Below, piece by piece: positions 1 through 9,800 of a stretch of 64,000 nucleotides of DNA (the first letter of the stretch is position 1; each line of letters starts with the position of its first letter). Source of the stretch: Bacteroidetes bacterium UBA1947 (GTDB lineage: Bacteria > Bacteroidota > Bacteroidia > Chitinophagales > Chitinophagaceae); assembly GCA_002336915.1 (NCBI GenBank), contig DDET01000026.1:46008-110007 (forward strand), written 5' to 3'. Below the pieces are notes generated by a model, which had not been told where the DNA came from, ran no database searches, and was given only the letters and a program-made list of their open reading frames with translations. The translations under genes were made by a program, and so were the position numbers.

Positions 1-22
1 GCTACCGCTGCTCTACCTCGCG
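1..22 (-). tRNA. 5' end of a tRNA, probably tRNA-fMet (partial)
   Basis: The complement of the first 22 bases reads CGCGAGG, then TA, then GAGC, AGCGGTA and GC. This is an acceptor strand, a two-base linker and most of a D arm. A 5' C in a CGCG-type acceptor followed by GTAGAGCAGCGGTAGC is the usual pattern of bacterial initiator tRNA, which has a C1-A72 mismatch. The anticodon lies outside the window, so the identity is inferred. A strong Bacteroidota-type promoter sits 9 bases upstream and supports a real gene. Confidence 0.65.
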
Positions 23-31
23 ATGTGGTTG

Positions 32-63
32 CAAAGATATACCTAATAGCCGTACAAAACAAA
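32..63 (-). promoter_or_regulatory. Bacteroidota-type promoter for the tRNA at the window start
   Basis: On the minus strand, TTTG at 63-60 and TATCTTTG at 39-32 are separated by 20 bases. This fits the TTTG-N19-21-TAnnTTTG consensus of the housekeeping sigma factor in this phylum. The tRNA 5' end lies 9 bases past the -7 element, as expected for a short leader. It is the cleanest promoter match I found in the window. Confidence 0.6.
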
Positions 64-151
64 CTGATCAAGGCTTTTTATTTAGTTAATGCGTGTGAGG
101 GCTTGTAGGTCTATCCGCATAACAAAACCGATCTTGGACTATCTTCGCGGT

Positions 152-1048
152 ATGGCAGATACCACAGCGGCGCATAAAGCCGGATTTGTAAATATTTTTG
201 GCCCGCCAAATGCGGGTAAGTCGACTTTGCTGAATGCGCTGCTGGGCGAACACTTTGTAATAACATCGCATAAGGTACAGACCACGCGTCACAGGATACT
301 GGGCATCCTTACCGAGCCTGATTACCAGATAGTTTTCTCGGATACCCCGGGTATCATAGAGCCCAAATACAAGCTGCACCACAGGATGATGCTGCAAGTG
401 AAAAGTGCCCTTGAGGATGCCGATGTGGCCCTGATCATGCACGATATAACGGAACCCATAGAGGAGCTGGAAGTGGTAGACAAGATGCTGAAGCTTAAGG
501 TGCCTACGGTACTGTTGCTCAATAAGACCGACCTGATAAAGGATAAAAAGGAGATAGCTGAAAAGGTGAAGCTGTATGCAGAGAAATTCCCGAACTGGGA
601 GGTACTGCCTATATCTGCACAGAAGAAGACCAACACAGATAAGATACTGGCTTTCGTACTGGCCCACTTACCAGAGGCGCTTCCTTACTACCCTGAAGAC
701 AGCATGTCGGACAGGCCTGTCCGGTTTTTTGTGAGTGAGCTGATACGCGAGCAGATATACAACCTGTTTCATGAAGAGATACCATACCATGCTGCTGTTA
801 TCATACAGTCATATGAAGAGAAGGAAAGTTTGAATGTTATAAAAGCCGAGATAATAGTAAGCCGTGAAACACAGAAGGGCATAATAGTGGGTAAGGCAGG
901 CAGCATGATAAAGCAACTGGGCATTAATTCGCGCAAAACCATAGAAGAATTCCTGCAAAAGAAAGTGCACCTGGAACTGTTTGTAAAGGTGCGGCCTAAA
1001 TGGCGCGACAATGACAGCTACCTGAGAGAATACGGTTACAATGGATGA
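152..1048 (+). CDS. era: GTPase Era
   Basis: Era is an essential GTPase that binds 16S rRNA and helps mature the 30S ribosomal subunit. The P-loop GPPNAGKS lies at residues 17-24, followed by the DTPG switch motif, the NKTD guanine-specificity motif, and a C-terminal KH domain with VGKAGSMIKQLG. From the ATG at 152 the protein has 298 residues, the normal family length. The in-frame ATG at 89 would add 21 poorly conserved-looking basic residues, so I prefer 152. The stop overlaps the next gene by 8 bases, which suggests co-transcription. Identification is secure. Confidence 0.95.
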   Translation: MADTTAAHKAGFVNIFGPPNAGKSTLLNALLGEHFVITSHKVQTTRHRILGILTEPDYQIVFSDTPGIIEPKYKLHHRMMLQVKSALEDADVALIMHDITEPIEELEVVDKMLKLKVPTVLLLNKTDLIKDKKEIAEKVKLYAEKFPNWEVLPISAQKKTNTDKILAFVLAHLPEALPYYPEDSMSDRPVRFFVSELIREQIYNLFHEEIPYHAAVIIQSYEEKESLNVIKAEIIVSRETQKGIIVGKAGSMIKQLGINSRKTIEEFLQKKVHLELFVKVRPKWRDNDSYLREYGYNG

Positions 1049-1946
1049 GTCGAAAGTTGAAATACAGTCCCTAAATAGTGACTGGTATGACAAGCGAGTG
1101 GAGGCTATTGATATGCTGCGCCTTGATCTACTTGATCCCGTTATATCGGGCAATAAGTGGTATAAGCTAAAATACAATCTAAAGTACGCAAAAGAGAAGG
1201 GATATAGTACTATGCTCACATTTGGTGGCGCATATTCCAATCACTTAATAGCAAGTGCAGCTGCGGCGAAGCTCTACGGCATTAAAGCAATAGGCATTGT
1301 TCGGGGCAATGATGGAGGGGAACTGACGGGTACATTAAAAGCCTGCGAAGAGTATGGTATGGAATTGCTTTATGTATCGCGCAAGGAATATGCAAAAAAG
1401 GAAGAGCCCGGATGGTTGCAGCAGTTAGCTGAGCAATTCGATCAGCCTTTTATAATACCTGAAGGCGGCGCAAATGAACAGGGCAGGGAAGGTGCGAAAG
1501 ATATTGCGACAATGATACCGGGAACCTATTCTCATATAGCTGTTTCAGTAGGCACAGGTACTACATTTACGGGGTTACGCAATGCATTGCCTGTAAAGCA
1601 AATGCTTTTGGGTTTTGCTCCCATGAAGGGTGGGATTTACCTGCAGGATGAAATAGATGCACATGTATTTCCTTTAAAAAATAGCAACCGGCAATTATTT
1701 GACCGGTGGCATTTTGGTGGCTTTGGCAAATGGAATGATGCGCTAATATCTTTTATGAATAATTTTCACAGCATCAATCATATACCGCTTGATATGGTAT
1801 ATACTGCAAAAATGATGTACGGGACAAATGAGCTATTGAAAGAAAACTTTTTTCCGGCTAATGCAAAAATACTGTGCATACATACGGGTGGCTTGCAGGG
1901 GAATGCCTCGGTTTCGGAGAAACTGGAGTACAACAGCCGCATATAA
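1041..1946 (+). CDS. ACC deaminase / D-cysteine desulfhydrase-like PLP enzyme
   Basis: This is a fold-type II pyridoxal-phosphate enzyme of the 1-aminocyclopropane-1-carboxylate deaminase / D-cysteine desulfhydrase group. The PLP-binding lysine is probably Lys39 in the motif SGNKWYK. GGAYSNH near residue 70 and the phosphate-binding loop VGTGTTF near residue 170 fit the family. At 301 residues it is slightly shorter than typical members (about 330). The family does not fix the substrate: true ACC deaminase activity needs specific active-site residues that cannot be judged here. It overlaps era by 8 bases and is probably translationally coupled to it. Confidence 0.8.
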   Translation: MDESKVEIQSLNSDWYDKRVEAIDMLRLDLLDPVISGNKWYKLKYNLKYAKEKGYSTMLTFGGAYSNHLIASAAAAKLYGIKAIGIVRGNDGGELTGTLKACEEYGMELLYVSRKEYAKKEEPGWLQQLAEQFDQPFIIPEGGANEQGREGAKDIATMIPGTYSHIAVSVGTGTTFTGLRNALPVKQMLLGFAPMKGGIYLQDEIDAHVFPLKNSNRQLFDRWHFGGFGKWNDALISFMNNFHSINHIPLDMVYTAKMMYGTNELLKENFFPANAKILCIHTGGLQGNASVSEKLEYNSRI

Positions 1947-1975
1947 ATATTATATTGTGATTCTAATTCGATCTC

Positions 1976-3364
1976 ATGCCGGATACTACGCCTAAAAAAG
2001 GCAACCGCCTTACTTTATATATCATCATTGGCCTTGCTGCAGGTATTGCTCTGGGCTTTTGGTTCAATGAGGGTTATGTAAAAAGTGAGAACAACCAGAT
2101 CATTACTATAGAATCTTCCCTGAAGTCGATCGACAACCAGTTGCTGGCTATTAAAGATACTACCGCCCATAATTTTCATAGTTTAACCTCACTTAAAGTA
2201 CAGCTTACCGCTACAAAAGCCAAGATCATAGAAGCGCGGGATGTGAAGCTGGAGCCATTTTCCCTGCTTGCAGATATCTTCCTTAGGCTGATCAAGATGA
2301 TCATTGCACCACTCGTCTTTACTACCCTGGTGGTGGGGGTTGCCAAGCTAGGCGATCTGAAATCTGTAGGGCGCATAGGTGGTAAAACATTGTTCTGGTT
2401 CATCTGTGCATCATTGACAAGCCTTTTCCTGGGTATGTTGCTAGTTAATTTTTTCAAGCCCGGCCTTGCGATGCACTTGTCATTGCCCGATACACTAGTG
2501 GATACAGGGGTAAAGAAAACGGCGCTTTCGCTTCGTGAGTTTCTATATCATGTATTCCCAACAAGTGTGATAGATGCTATGGCGAGGAACGAGATATTGC
2601 AGATAGTGATCTTTGCAATGTTCTTTGGGGTGGGTACTGCAGCAATAGGCGAGAAAGGTGCTATTATTATTAAGAGTATTGACGCCTTTGCCCATGTGAT
2701 ACTGAAAGTAACGGGCTATGTAATGAACCTTGCACCGCTGGCTGTGTTTGGTGCTATTAGCTGCATCATTGCAAAACAAGGGCTGGGTATCTTGTCGACG
2801 TACTCGATATTTATTGCTGAGTTCTATTCAGGCCTGATCATATTGTGGATCATACTTTTCCTTGCAGGTGGAATATTTATTGGCAAACGGGTATTTACAC
2901 TGATGCGCCACATTAAGGAGCCTGCATTGGTGGCCTTTAGTACAAGTGCGAGTGAGGCTGCATTTCCCAAGTTGCTATTGGAGCTGGAGCGCTTTGGCTG
3001 CCCTAACAAGATCGTAAGTTTTGTGTTGCCCCTAGGCTACTCGTTCAATCTTGACGGCTCAATGATGTATATGACCTTCGCTTCCATATTCATAGCGCAA
3101 TCATATGGCATACACCTGGATCCCGGTACGCAAATGACCATGTTGCTGGTGCTAATGCTTACCAGTAAGGGTATAGCCGGTGTGCCACGTGCATCGCTGG
3201 TGGTAATAGCAGGTACACTGGCTACCTTCAAGATACCTGAAGCGGGTATCGCATTGCTACTAGGTATAGACCCGCTGCTGGACATGGGCCGCAGTGCTAC
3301 CAATGTGATAGGTAATAGCATTGCGACCGCGGTAGTGAGTAAATGGGAGCAGAAGCACGTTTAA
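1976..3364 (+). CDS. dicarboxylate/amino-acid:cation symporter (DctA/GltP-like)
   Basis: This is an inner-membrane secondary transporter of the DAACS family (glutamate, aspartate or C4-dicarboxylates). HP1 is recognisable as STSASEAAFP. The unwound TM7 motif is GYSFNLDGS, and the TM8 motif is DMGRSATNVIGN near the C-terminus. The substrate-binding Asp and Arg of TM8 (DMGR) are present. The position that is Asp in sodium-coupled archaeal GltPh (last residue of NVxGD) is Asn here, as I recall for DctA, which fits proton coupling. An unusual charged insertion of about 60 residues (roughly residues 25-85) follows TM1. Length is 462 residues. Confidence 0.88.
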   Translation: MPDTTPKKGNRLTLYIIIGLAAGIALGFWFNEGYVKSENNQIITIESSLKSIDNQLLAIKDTTAHNFHSLTSLKVQLTATKAKIIEARDVKLEPFSLLADIFLRLIKMIIAPLVFTTLVVGVAKLGDLKSVGRIGGKTLFWFICASLTSLFLGMLLVNFFKPGLAMHLSLPDTLVDTGVKKTALSLREFLYHVFPTSVIDAMARNEILQIVIFAMFFGVGTAAIGEKGAIIIKSIDAFAHVILKVTGYVMNLAPLAVFGAISCIIAKQGLGILSTYSIFIAEFYSGLIILWIILFLAGGIFIGKRVFTLMRHIKEPALVAFSTSASEAAFPKLLLELERFGCPNKIVSFVLPLGYSFNLDGSMMYMTFASIFIAQSYGIHLDPGTQMTMLLVLMLTSKGIAGVPRASLVVIAGTLATFKIPEAGIALLLGIDPLLDMGRSATNVIGNSIATAVVSKWEQKHV

Positions 3365-3463
3365 AATATCATATACAGCCGCAGCATATATTGATTTTTA
3401 TGGTTTTATAGAACCCTGTTCTGCATATTTTTTCATATTTTCACCCCTTCAAGAAAAACGATA

Positions 3464-4120
3464 ATGCATTCACTCCTGGAGTTGTTCAAAAGCTTAACGG
3501 ATCCTGTATGGATCAATAATCACGGCGGACTGTACATAGTTATGTTCATCATTTTTGCGGAAACCGGCCTGTTCGTTGGTTTCTTTTTACCAGGCGATTC
3601 GCTCCTGTTTATTACGGGAATGATCATTGCCAACCTTAATCTGCCTTTGAGTGGAGATATAGGCAACCTTGCTTACTGGCTTACGCTTATATCTGCAGCA
3701 GGTATATTAGGTAATATGGTGGGCTATTGGTTCGGGAAAAAATCGGGGCCGCTACTGTTTGAGCGCAAGGACACTTTCTTATTTAAGCGAAAGCACCTGG
3801 TGCAGGCTAAGGAATTTTATGATAAGCGCGGCGGCACCGCTATCATACTTGCGCGTTTCCTGCCCATTGTACGCACCTTTGCGCCCATAGTGGCAGGTAT
3901 AGTAAGTATGAACTACAAGAAGTTCATGTCGAATAATATTATCGGTTGTGTGGCATGGGTAGTGAGCATGACCATGGCCGGCTATCTGCTGGGTGAAAAT
4001 GTATGGGTGAAGAATAACCTGGAGAAGATAGTGGTAATTATAATTTTTATCACCACCGCGCCCGTATTGTTCAAGATGTTTGTAAGCAGGAGAAAGCCTA
4101 AACCAACCGACAAGATATAG
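3464..4120 (+). CDS. DedA family membrane protein
   Basis: This 218-residue polytopic protein belongs to the DedA/SNARE-associated family, which includes undecaprenyl-phosphate and phospholipid translocases. Typical marks are an acidic residue in the first membrane segment (FAETGLFVGFFLPGDSLLF), the loop GYWFGKKSGP, and the re-entrant motif ILARFLPIVRTFAPIVAG with its conserved arginines. Five or so hydrophobic segments can be seen. It is followed 8 bases later by an MFS transporter and may be in the same transcript. The exact lipid substrate cannot be read from sequence. Confidence 0.88.
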   Translation: MHSLLELFKSLTDPVWINNHGGLYIVMFIIFAETGLFVGFFLPGDSLLFITGMIIANLNLPLSGDIGNLAYWLTLISAAGILGNMVGYWFGKKSGPLLFERKDTFLFKRKHLVQAKEFYDKRGGTAIILARFLPIVRTFAPIVAGIVSMNYKKFMSNNIIGCVAWVVSMTMAGYLLGENVWVKNNLEKIVVIIIFITTAPVLFKMFVSRRKPKPTDKI

Positions 4121-4128
4121 CAGGCTTT

Positions 4129-5352
4129 ATGGACCAAAAGAAGGCACTATCTGTTTTAAGCATTCCTGTACTGGTGGCAGCGCTGGGCTACTTTGTGGAT
4201 ATTTACGATCTTTTACTGTTCAGCATCATCCGGGTTAAAAGCCTTAAAGGGCTTGGTCTTACGGACGCATTAATAGATACCGATGGCAAGTTCATCATTA
4301 GTGTACAGATGTGGGGCCTGCTGATAGGTGGCATTATCTGGGGCATAATGGGTGATAAGAAAGGACGACTCAGTGTGCTCTTTGGTTCCATAGTATTATA
4401 CTCACTTGCCAATATCGCTAACGGTTTTGTGCAGAATGTGGACCAATACGCCATTTGCCGTTTTATAGCCGGGATAGGCCTTGCGGGTGAGCTAGGCGCA
4501 GGCATCACCCTTGTTTGCGAACTGATATCAAAAGAGAAACGTGGGATAGCTACTTCAATAGTGGCGGGGGTGGGACTGACGGGAGCAATAGTAGCTTATT
4601 TTATAGCAAAGGAATTCGACTGGAGGACCTGTTACTTTATAGGTGGGGGCATGGGTCTGCTTCTATTACTCCTACGTGTGACGGTTTTTGAGTCGGGGAT
4701 GTACAGTGCGATAAAGGATGCTGAGGTAAGAAAGGGCAACTTCCTTATGCTGCTTCAGAAGGGCAGGTTTAAGAAATACCTCCTTGCTATACTCATTGGC
4801 TTGCCCACATGGTATGTGATAGGGCTGCTCATTACATTCTCAAAGGAATTTGGCAAGAACTTTAAGCTGCAGGGAGGTGAGGTGGATCCGGGTAAAGCTG
4901 TAATGCTGGCATATGTGGCCATTGCGATAGGCGACCTGCTGATAGGCTTTATCAGCAATGCATTGAAGAGCCGCAAAAAGGCATTGTATATTTTCTATGC
5001 CTTAACTGTCATCAGTATTATTGCTTATTTCACCCAGTATAATGGTACCGTAAATGGTATGTATGCCATTTGTATTTTTATGGGCTTTGCGACAGGTTTC
5101 TGGGCATTATTTGTGACCATGGCTGCCGAACATTTTGGCACCAACCTGCGTGCTACCGTGGCAACAACAGCGCCTAATATGGTGCGTGGCTCGTTGCCGA
5201 TCATCCTGTACATTTTTACCTCGCTTAAGCCGGGCTTTGGTTATATAAATGCTGCCGCAATAACCGGTGTTATCGTAATGGCGATCAGTATAACTGCGGT
5301 TATACTTACTGAAGAGACCTTCGGGAAGAACCTGGATTACGTAGAGGAGTAA
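4129..5352 (+). CDS. MFS transporter, metabolite:proton symporter type
   Basis: This 407-residue major facilitator has about 12 hydrophobic segments. The opening GYFVDIYDLLLF resembles the sugar/carboxylate:H+ symporter branch. The cytoplasmic loop 2-3 motif appears as GDKKGRLSVLFGS, and a second-half equivalent as ALKSRKKALYIF. The sequence AGIGLAGELGAGITL in TM4 is characteristic of that branch. The substrate is not predictable. It follows the DedA gene closely and ends 7 bases from the convergent waaA. Confidence 0.82.
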   Translation: MDQKKALSVLSIPVLVAALGYFVDIYDLLLFSIIRVKSLKGLGLTDALIDTDGKFIISVQMWGLLIGGIIWGIMGDKKGRLSVLFGSIVLYSLANIANGFVQNVDQYAICRFIAGIGLAGELGAGITLVCELISKEKRGIATSIVAGVGLTGAIVAYFIAKEFDWRTCYFIGGGMGLLLLLLRVTVFESGMYSAIKDAEVRKGNFLMLLQKGRFKKYLLAILIGLPTWYVIGLLITFSKEFGKNFKLQGGEVDPGKAVMLAYVAIAIGDLLIGFISNALKSRKKALYIFYALTVISIIAYFTQYNGTVNGMYAICIFMGFATGFWALFVTMAAEHFGTNLRATVATTAPNMVRGSLPIILYIFTSLKPGFGYINAAAITGVIVMAISITAVILTEETFGKNLDYVEE

Positions 5353-5359
5353 ACCGTTT

Positions 5360-6607
5360 CTAGAAATTTATCCCCTTCAGCACTGTTTGAGTAGCGTCCG
5401 CATTTTGCAGGAAGTAGCCCCGCGTTTTATTCAGGATATCCATCAGCAGTTCTTCATCGGTTAAGAACAGTTGCCAGGCTTTGAGTAGTTCCTCGCTGTC
5501 ACTCACATTAGCGGCTGCGCCCAGCCTTACAAGTTCCACGGCTTCGTTGTATTTGACAAAGTCCTTCCCGAAAAATGTAATGGGCCTGCCGTAGACTGCC
5601 GCCTCCAGGCAATTATGTATGCCACCGTTAAAACCGCCGCCTATATATGATACGTCGGCATAGCAATATAGCCGTGAGAGCAGGCCAATGGTATTAAGTA
5701 CCAATACATTTGCCTGAGGATCGATACCTTCACTAAACAAGGTATAGCTTATGCCATGTTTTCTGAGTTTTGCCAGCGTTGCTTTCAGCAATTTATCTTC
5801 AATATCGTGCGGTACAATGATGAGCTTGATGTTTTGCTGTTTTAACTTGACATAAGTATCCAGCACCATGTCTTCGTCCCTTGGCCATGTACTACCTGCT
5901 ATGATCAGCTTACTGCTGCTTTTGAACTGTTCTATTTCGGGGATAGGTTCAAAATTGTTCTTCACCGCCATTACCCTGTCGAAACGTGTATCGCCACATA
6001 CCAACACATTATTAATGCCTATTGATGCCAATGCTTTCACTGAATCTTCATCCTGCACAAAAAGGGTAGTGAATGCCTGCAAGGACCGCCGGAACATGGC
6101 CCCATACCATTTAAAGAAAGGTTGGTGCTTTTTGAATACTGCTGCAATGATATAGGTATCTATCATGCTTTTTTTAAGCTGGTTCAGGAAGTTGACCCAA
6201 AACTCATACTTAACGAATAAGGCGATCTTTGGTTGAACGATCTTTATAAAATCAGCAGCATTGGTTTTGGTGTCCAGGGGCAGGTAGCAAACGACATCGG
6301 CCAGCTCGTAGTCTTTTCTTACTTCGTAGCCGCTGGGGGAGAAGAAGGTCAAAACAATGGCATATTGAGTGTGTTGTTCTTTTATCGCTTCTATGATCGG
6401 CCTACCTTGTTCAAATTCACCCAGTGATGCGCAATGTACCCAGACTATGGGCCGGCCTTTAACCGAATCGATTTGCCTGCCCAGGTCATCGCGCCAGTTC
6501 TTCCTGCCTTCTATCCATAAGCTTGCCTTATTGTTAAAAAGGGCGGCAGCACGGATAGCTATGTAATAAAGGTGTATCCCAAGGTTGTAAAAAAACATAG
6601 CTATCAT
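5360..6607 (-). CDS. waaA: 3-deoxy-D-manno-octulosonic acid (Kdo) transferase
   Basis: WaaA/KdtA is an inner-membrane-anchored glycosyltransferase (family GT30) that adds Kdo to lipid A in LPS assembly. The N-terminus has one hydrophobic segment. The acceptor-side motif SLGEFEQGRPIIE carries the catalytic glutamate, KYEFWVNFL is the family signature, and the donor-binding C-terminal half contains YIGGGFNGGIHNCLEAA. At 415 residues it has normal family length. It is convergent with the MFS gene and divergent from the large kinase at 6897. Its presence confirms a Gram-negative envelope. Confidence 0.92.
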   Translation of the reverse strand: MIAMFFYNLGIHLYYIAIRAAALFNNKASLWIEGRKNWRDDLGRQIDSVKGRPIVWVHCASLGEFEQGRPIIEAIKEQHTQYAIVLTFFSPSGYEVRKDYELADVVCYLPLDTKTNAADFIKIVQPKIALFVKYEFWVNFLNQLKKSMIDTYIIAAVFKKHQPFFKWYGAMFRRSLQAFTTLFVQDEDSVKALASIGINNVLVCGDTRFDRVMAVKNNFEPIPEIEQFKSSSKLIIAGSTWPRDEDMVLDTYVKLKQQNIKLIIVPHDIEDKLLKATLAKLRKHGISYTLFSEGIDPQANVLVLNTIGLLSRLYCYADVSYIGGGFNGGIHNCLEAAVYGRPITFFGKDFVKYNEAVELVRLGAAANVSDSEELLKAWQLFLTDEELLMDILNKTRGYFLQNADATQTVLKGINF

Positions 6608-6896
6608 CAGGCTTTAATATCGGTATCTATAACGCAATTTAAAGCCACAAAGATATTCACATTTTTAAAGAAGTTCCCCGAGCGCCCCTTAGCAATAACC
6701 CATAGTGCTTATTATATTATGTATTTTTTGTTGGCATAATTTTTTTTCTTTTTAACCCTTACAGGAAAAATCAAGGCTGGGATATACGCTTTTGAAAAAG
6801 AAGGTCTTAAGTATAACGCAACGAAAATATCTAATTATAATATTACTGTAATGCCTAATAATTTATATTCTTCAACGGTTTTCACACAATTATCTC

Positions 6897-9800
6897 ATGA
6901 GCATCGCAAATGAAAACATTAACGGGCTGGCAAACGACGCCCAACTGCCTGACCTTAAAGAAGATGTGCAGTTAATTGAAACACCCCAAAACGGGAAAAA
7001 ACGCAAGCGAAAAAATGGGGAAGTTCCGCATTATAATGCCTTTTACGACCCTCACCCGGCTGAGGTGCTGGATAAAGAACTATTAAAGGTGCTGATGGAG
7101 GTGCGCAATGGGAACTTCAGCGTGCGGATGCCTATAGACCAGGTAGGCATAGCGGGCAAAATTTGTGATACGCTGAACGAGATCATTTCGATGAACGAGA
7201 AGATGACCCTGGAATTTACTAAGGCCAGCAATACCATTGGTAAACAAGGGAAACTGACCCATCGCCTGGAAGTACCATTCGACAAAGGCTCCTGGAGTAC
7301 CAGCCTGGAGTCGCTCAATATGCTTATATCTGATCTTGTGCACCCGACTATTGAGATAGCCGGGGTTATCAGCTCGGTGGCTAAGGGTAACTTGTCGCAA
7401 CAGATGCCACTGCAGATAGGCGACCATATGCTGCAGGGTGAATTTGCCCGAATAGCAAAGGAAGTAAATGATATGGTGAAACAGCTGAACCTCTTCTCTA
7501 TGGAGGTGACGCGTGTGGCCCTTGAAGTGGGTACGGAAGGTAAATTGGGCGGACAGGCCAAAGTAAAAGGTGTGGGTGGTGTCTGGAAGGACCTTACCGA
7601 CTCGGTAAACCAGATGGCCAGCAACCTGACGGCACAGGTGCGTAACATTGCCGAGGTAACGACCTCGGTTGCGAAAGGTGACCTTTCGCGTAAGATCACC
7701 GTGGATGTAAAGGGAGAAATATTGGAGTTGAAGAACACGATCAATACGATGGTGGACCAGCTCAACTCCTTCTCATCGGAAGTGACCCGTGTGGCGCTCG
7801 AGGTGGGTACGGAAGGTAAACTGGGCGGACAGGCACAGGTGAAGGGTATAGGTGGTACATGGAAAGACCTTACAGACTCCGTGAACCAGATGGCCAGTAA
7901 CCTTACAGGCCAGGTAAGAAACATTGCGGAAGTAACGATAGCTGTGGCAAGGGGTGACCTTTCGAAGAAGATCACCGTGGATGTAAAAGGGGAAATATCA
8001 GAATTGAAATATACCATCAATACTATGGTGGACCAGCTTAACTCGTTCTCGGCGGAAGTAACGCGTGTGGCGAGGGAAGTAGGTTCGGAAGGTAAGCTGG
8101 GTGGACAAGCGGAAGTGAAGGGTGTTGCGGGTGTGTGGAAAGACCTTACGGACTCTGTGAACCAGATGGGTAGTAACCTGACGGCACAGGTGCGTAACAT
8201 TGCCGAGGTAACGACGGCTGTGGCGAAGGGTGACCTTTCCCGCAAAATTACGGTGGACGTAAAAGGTGAAATATTAGAGCTGAAGAATACGATCAATACC
8301 ATGGTGGACCAATTGAATTCATTTGGTTCGGAAGTAACCCGTGTGGCCAGGGAAGTGGGCTCGGAAGGTAAACTGGGAGGGCAGGCAACGGTGGAGGGTG
8401 TTGGTGGTGTATGGAAAGATCTTACCGACTCGGTGAACCTGATGGCCGGTAACCTGACGGCGCAGGTGCGTAACATTGCTGATGTTACGACGGCCGTGGC
8501 CAACGGGGACCTTTCCAAAAAAATTACCGTGGACGTGCAGGGAGAGATCCTTGAGTTGAAGAAGACGATCAATACGATGGTGGACCAGCTTAACTCCTTC
8601 GGTTCCGAAGTAACGCGTGTGGCGAGGGAAGTGGGTTCGGAAGGTAAACTAGGCGGACAGGCAACAGTGAAAGGTGTGGGTGGTGTATGGAAAGACCTTA
8701 CGGATTCGGTAAACATCATGGCCTCGAACCTTACTGCACAGGTACGTAACATTGCTGATGTGACGACGGCCGTGGCCAACGGTGACCTTTCCAAAAAAAT
8801 CACGGTGGACGTGCAGGGAGAAATCCTTGAGTTGAAGAACACGATCAATACGATGGTGGACCAGCTTAACTCCTTCGCATCAGAAGTAACGCGTGTGGCG
8901 CTTGAAGTAGGTACCGAAGGTAAGCTGGGCGGCCAGGCAAAAGTGAAAGGTGTGGGTGGTGTATGGAAAGGTCTGACGGACTCGGTGAACCAAATGGGTA
9001 GCAACCTTACGGCACAGGTGCGTAACATAGCCGAGGTAACAACGGCGGTGGCGAATGGTGACCTTTCTAAAAAAATTACGGTAAATGTACAAGGTGAAAT
9101 ATTAGAATTGAAGAAGACCATCAACACGATGGTGGACCAGCTCAACTCATTCGCATCGGAAGTGACCCGTGTGGCACTTGAGGTGGGTACGGAAGGTAAG
9201 CTGGGCGGACAAGCGAAAGTGCAGGGTGTGGGTGGTACATGGAAAGACCTTACTGACTCTGTGAACCAGATGGGTTCTAACCTGACAGCGCAGGTACGTA
9301 ATATTGCCGAGGTTACGACAGCCGTGGCGAAGGGTGATCTTTCGCGTAAGATCACCGTGGATGTGAAGGGGGAGATATTGGAATTGAAGAACACGATCAA
9401 TACGATGGTGGACCAGCTTAACTCATTCGGTTCGGAAGTAACGCGTGTGGCGCGTGAGGTAGGTTCCGAAGGTAAGTTGGGTGGACAAGCGGATGTGCCT
9501 GGGGTAGGTGGTACATGGAAAGATCTTACCGATTCGGTAAATATCATGGCATCTAACCTAACAGGGCAGGTGCGTAACATTGCCGAGGTAACAACAGCGG
9601 TGGCGAATGGTGACCTTTCGCGCAAGATAGAAGTGGATGTGAAAGGAGAGATCCTTGAGCTGAAGAACACGATCAATACGATGGTGGAACAGCTTCGGGC
9701 ATTCGCCTCAGAAGTAACGCGTGTGGCCCGCGAGGTAGGTACAGATGGTAAATTGGGTGGACAGGCCCACGTGCCCGGTGTAGGCGGTACATGGAAAGAC

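Noticed and set aside
86..667. A 193-residue minus-strand frame opposite era
   Set aside because: It is a shadow of the era gene without any recognisable product.
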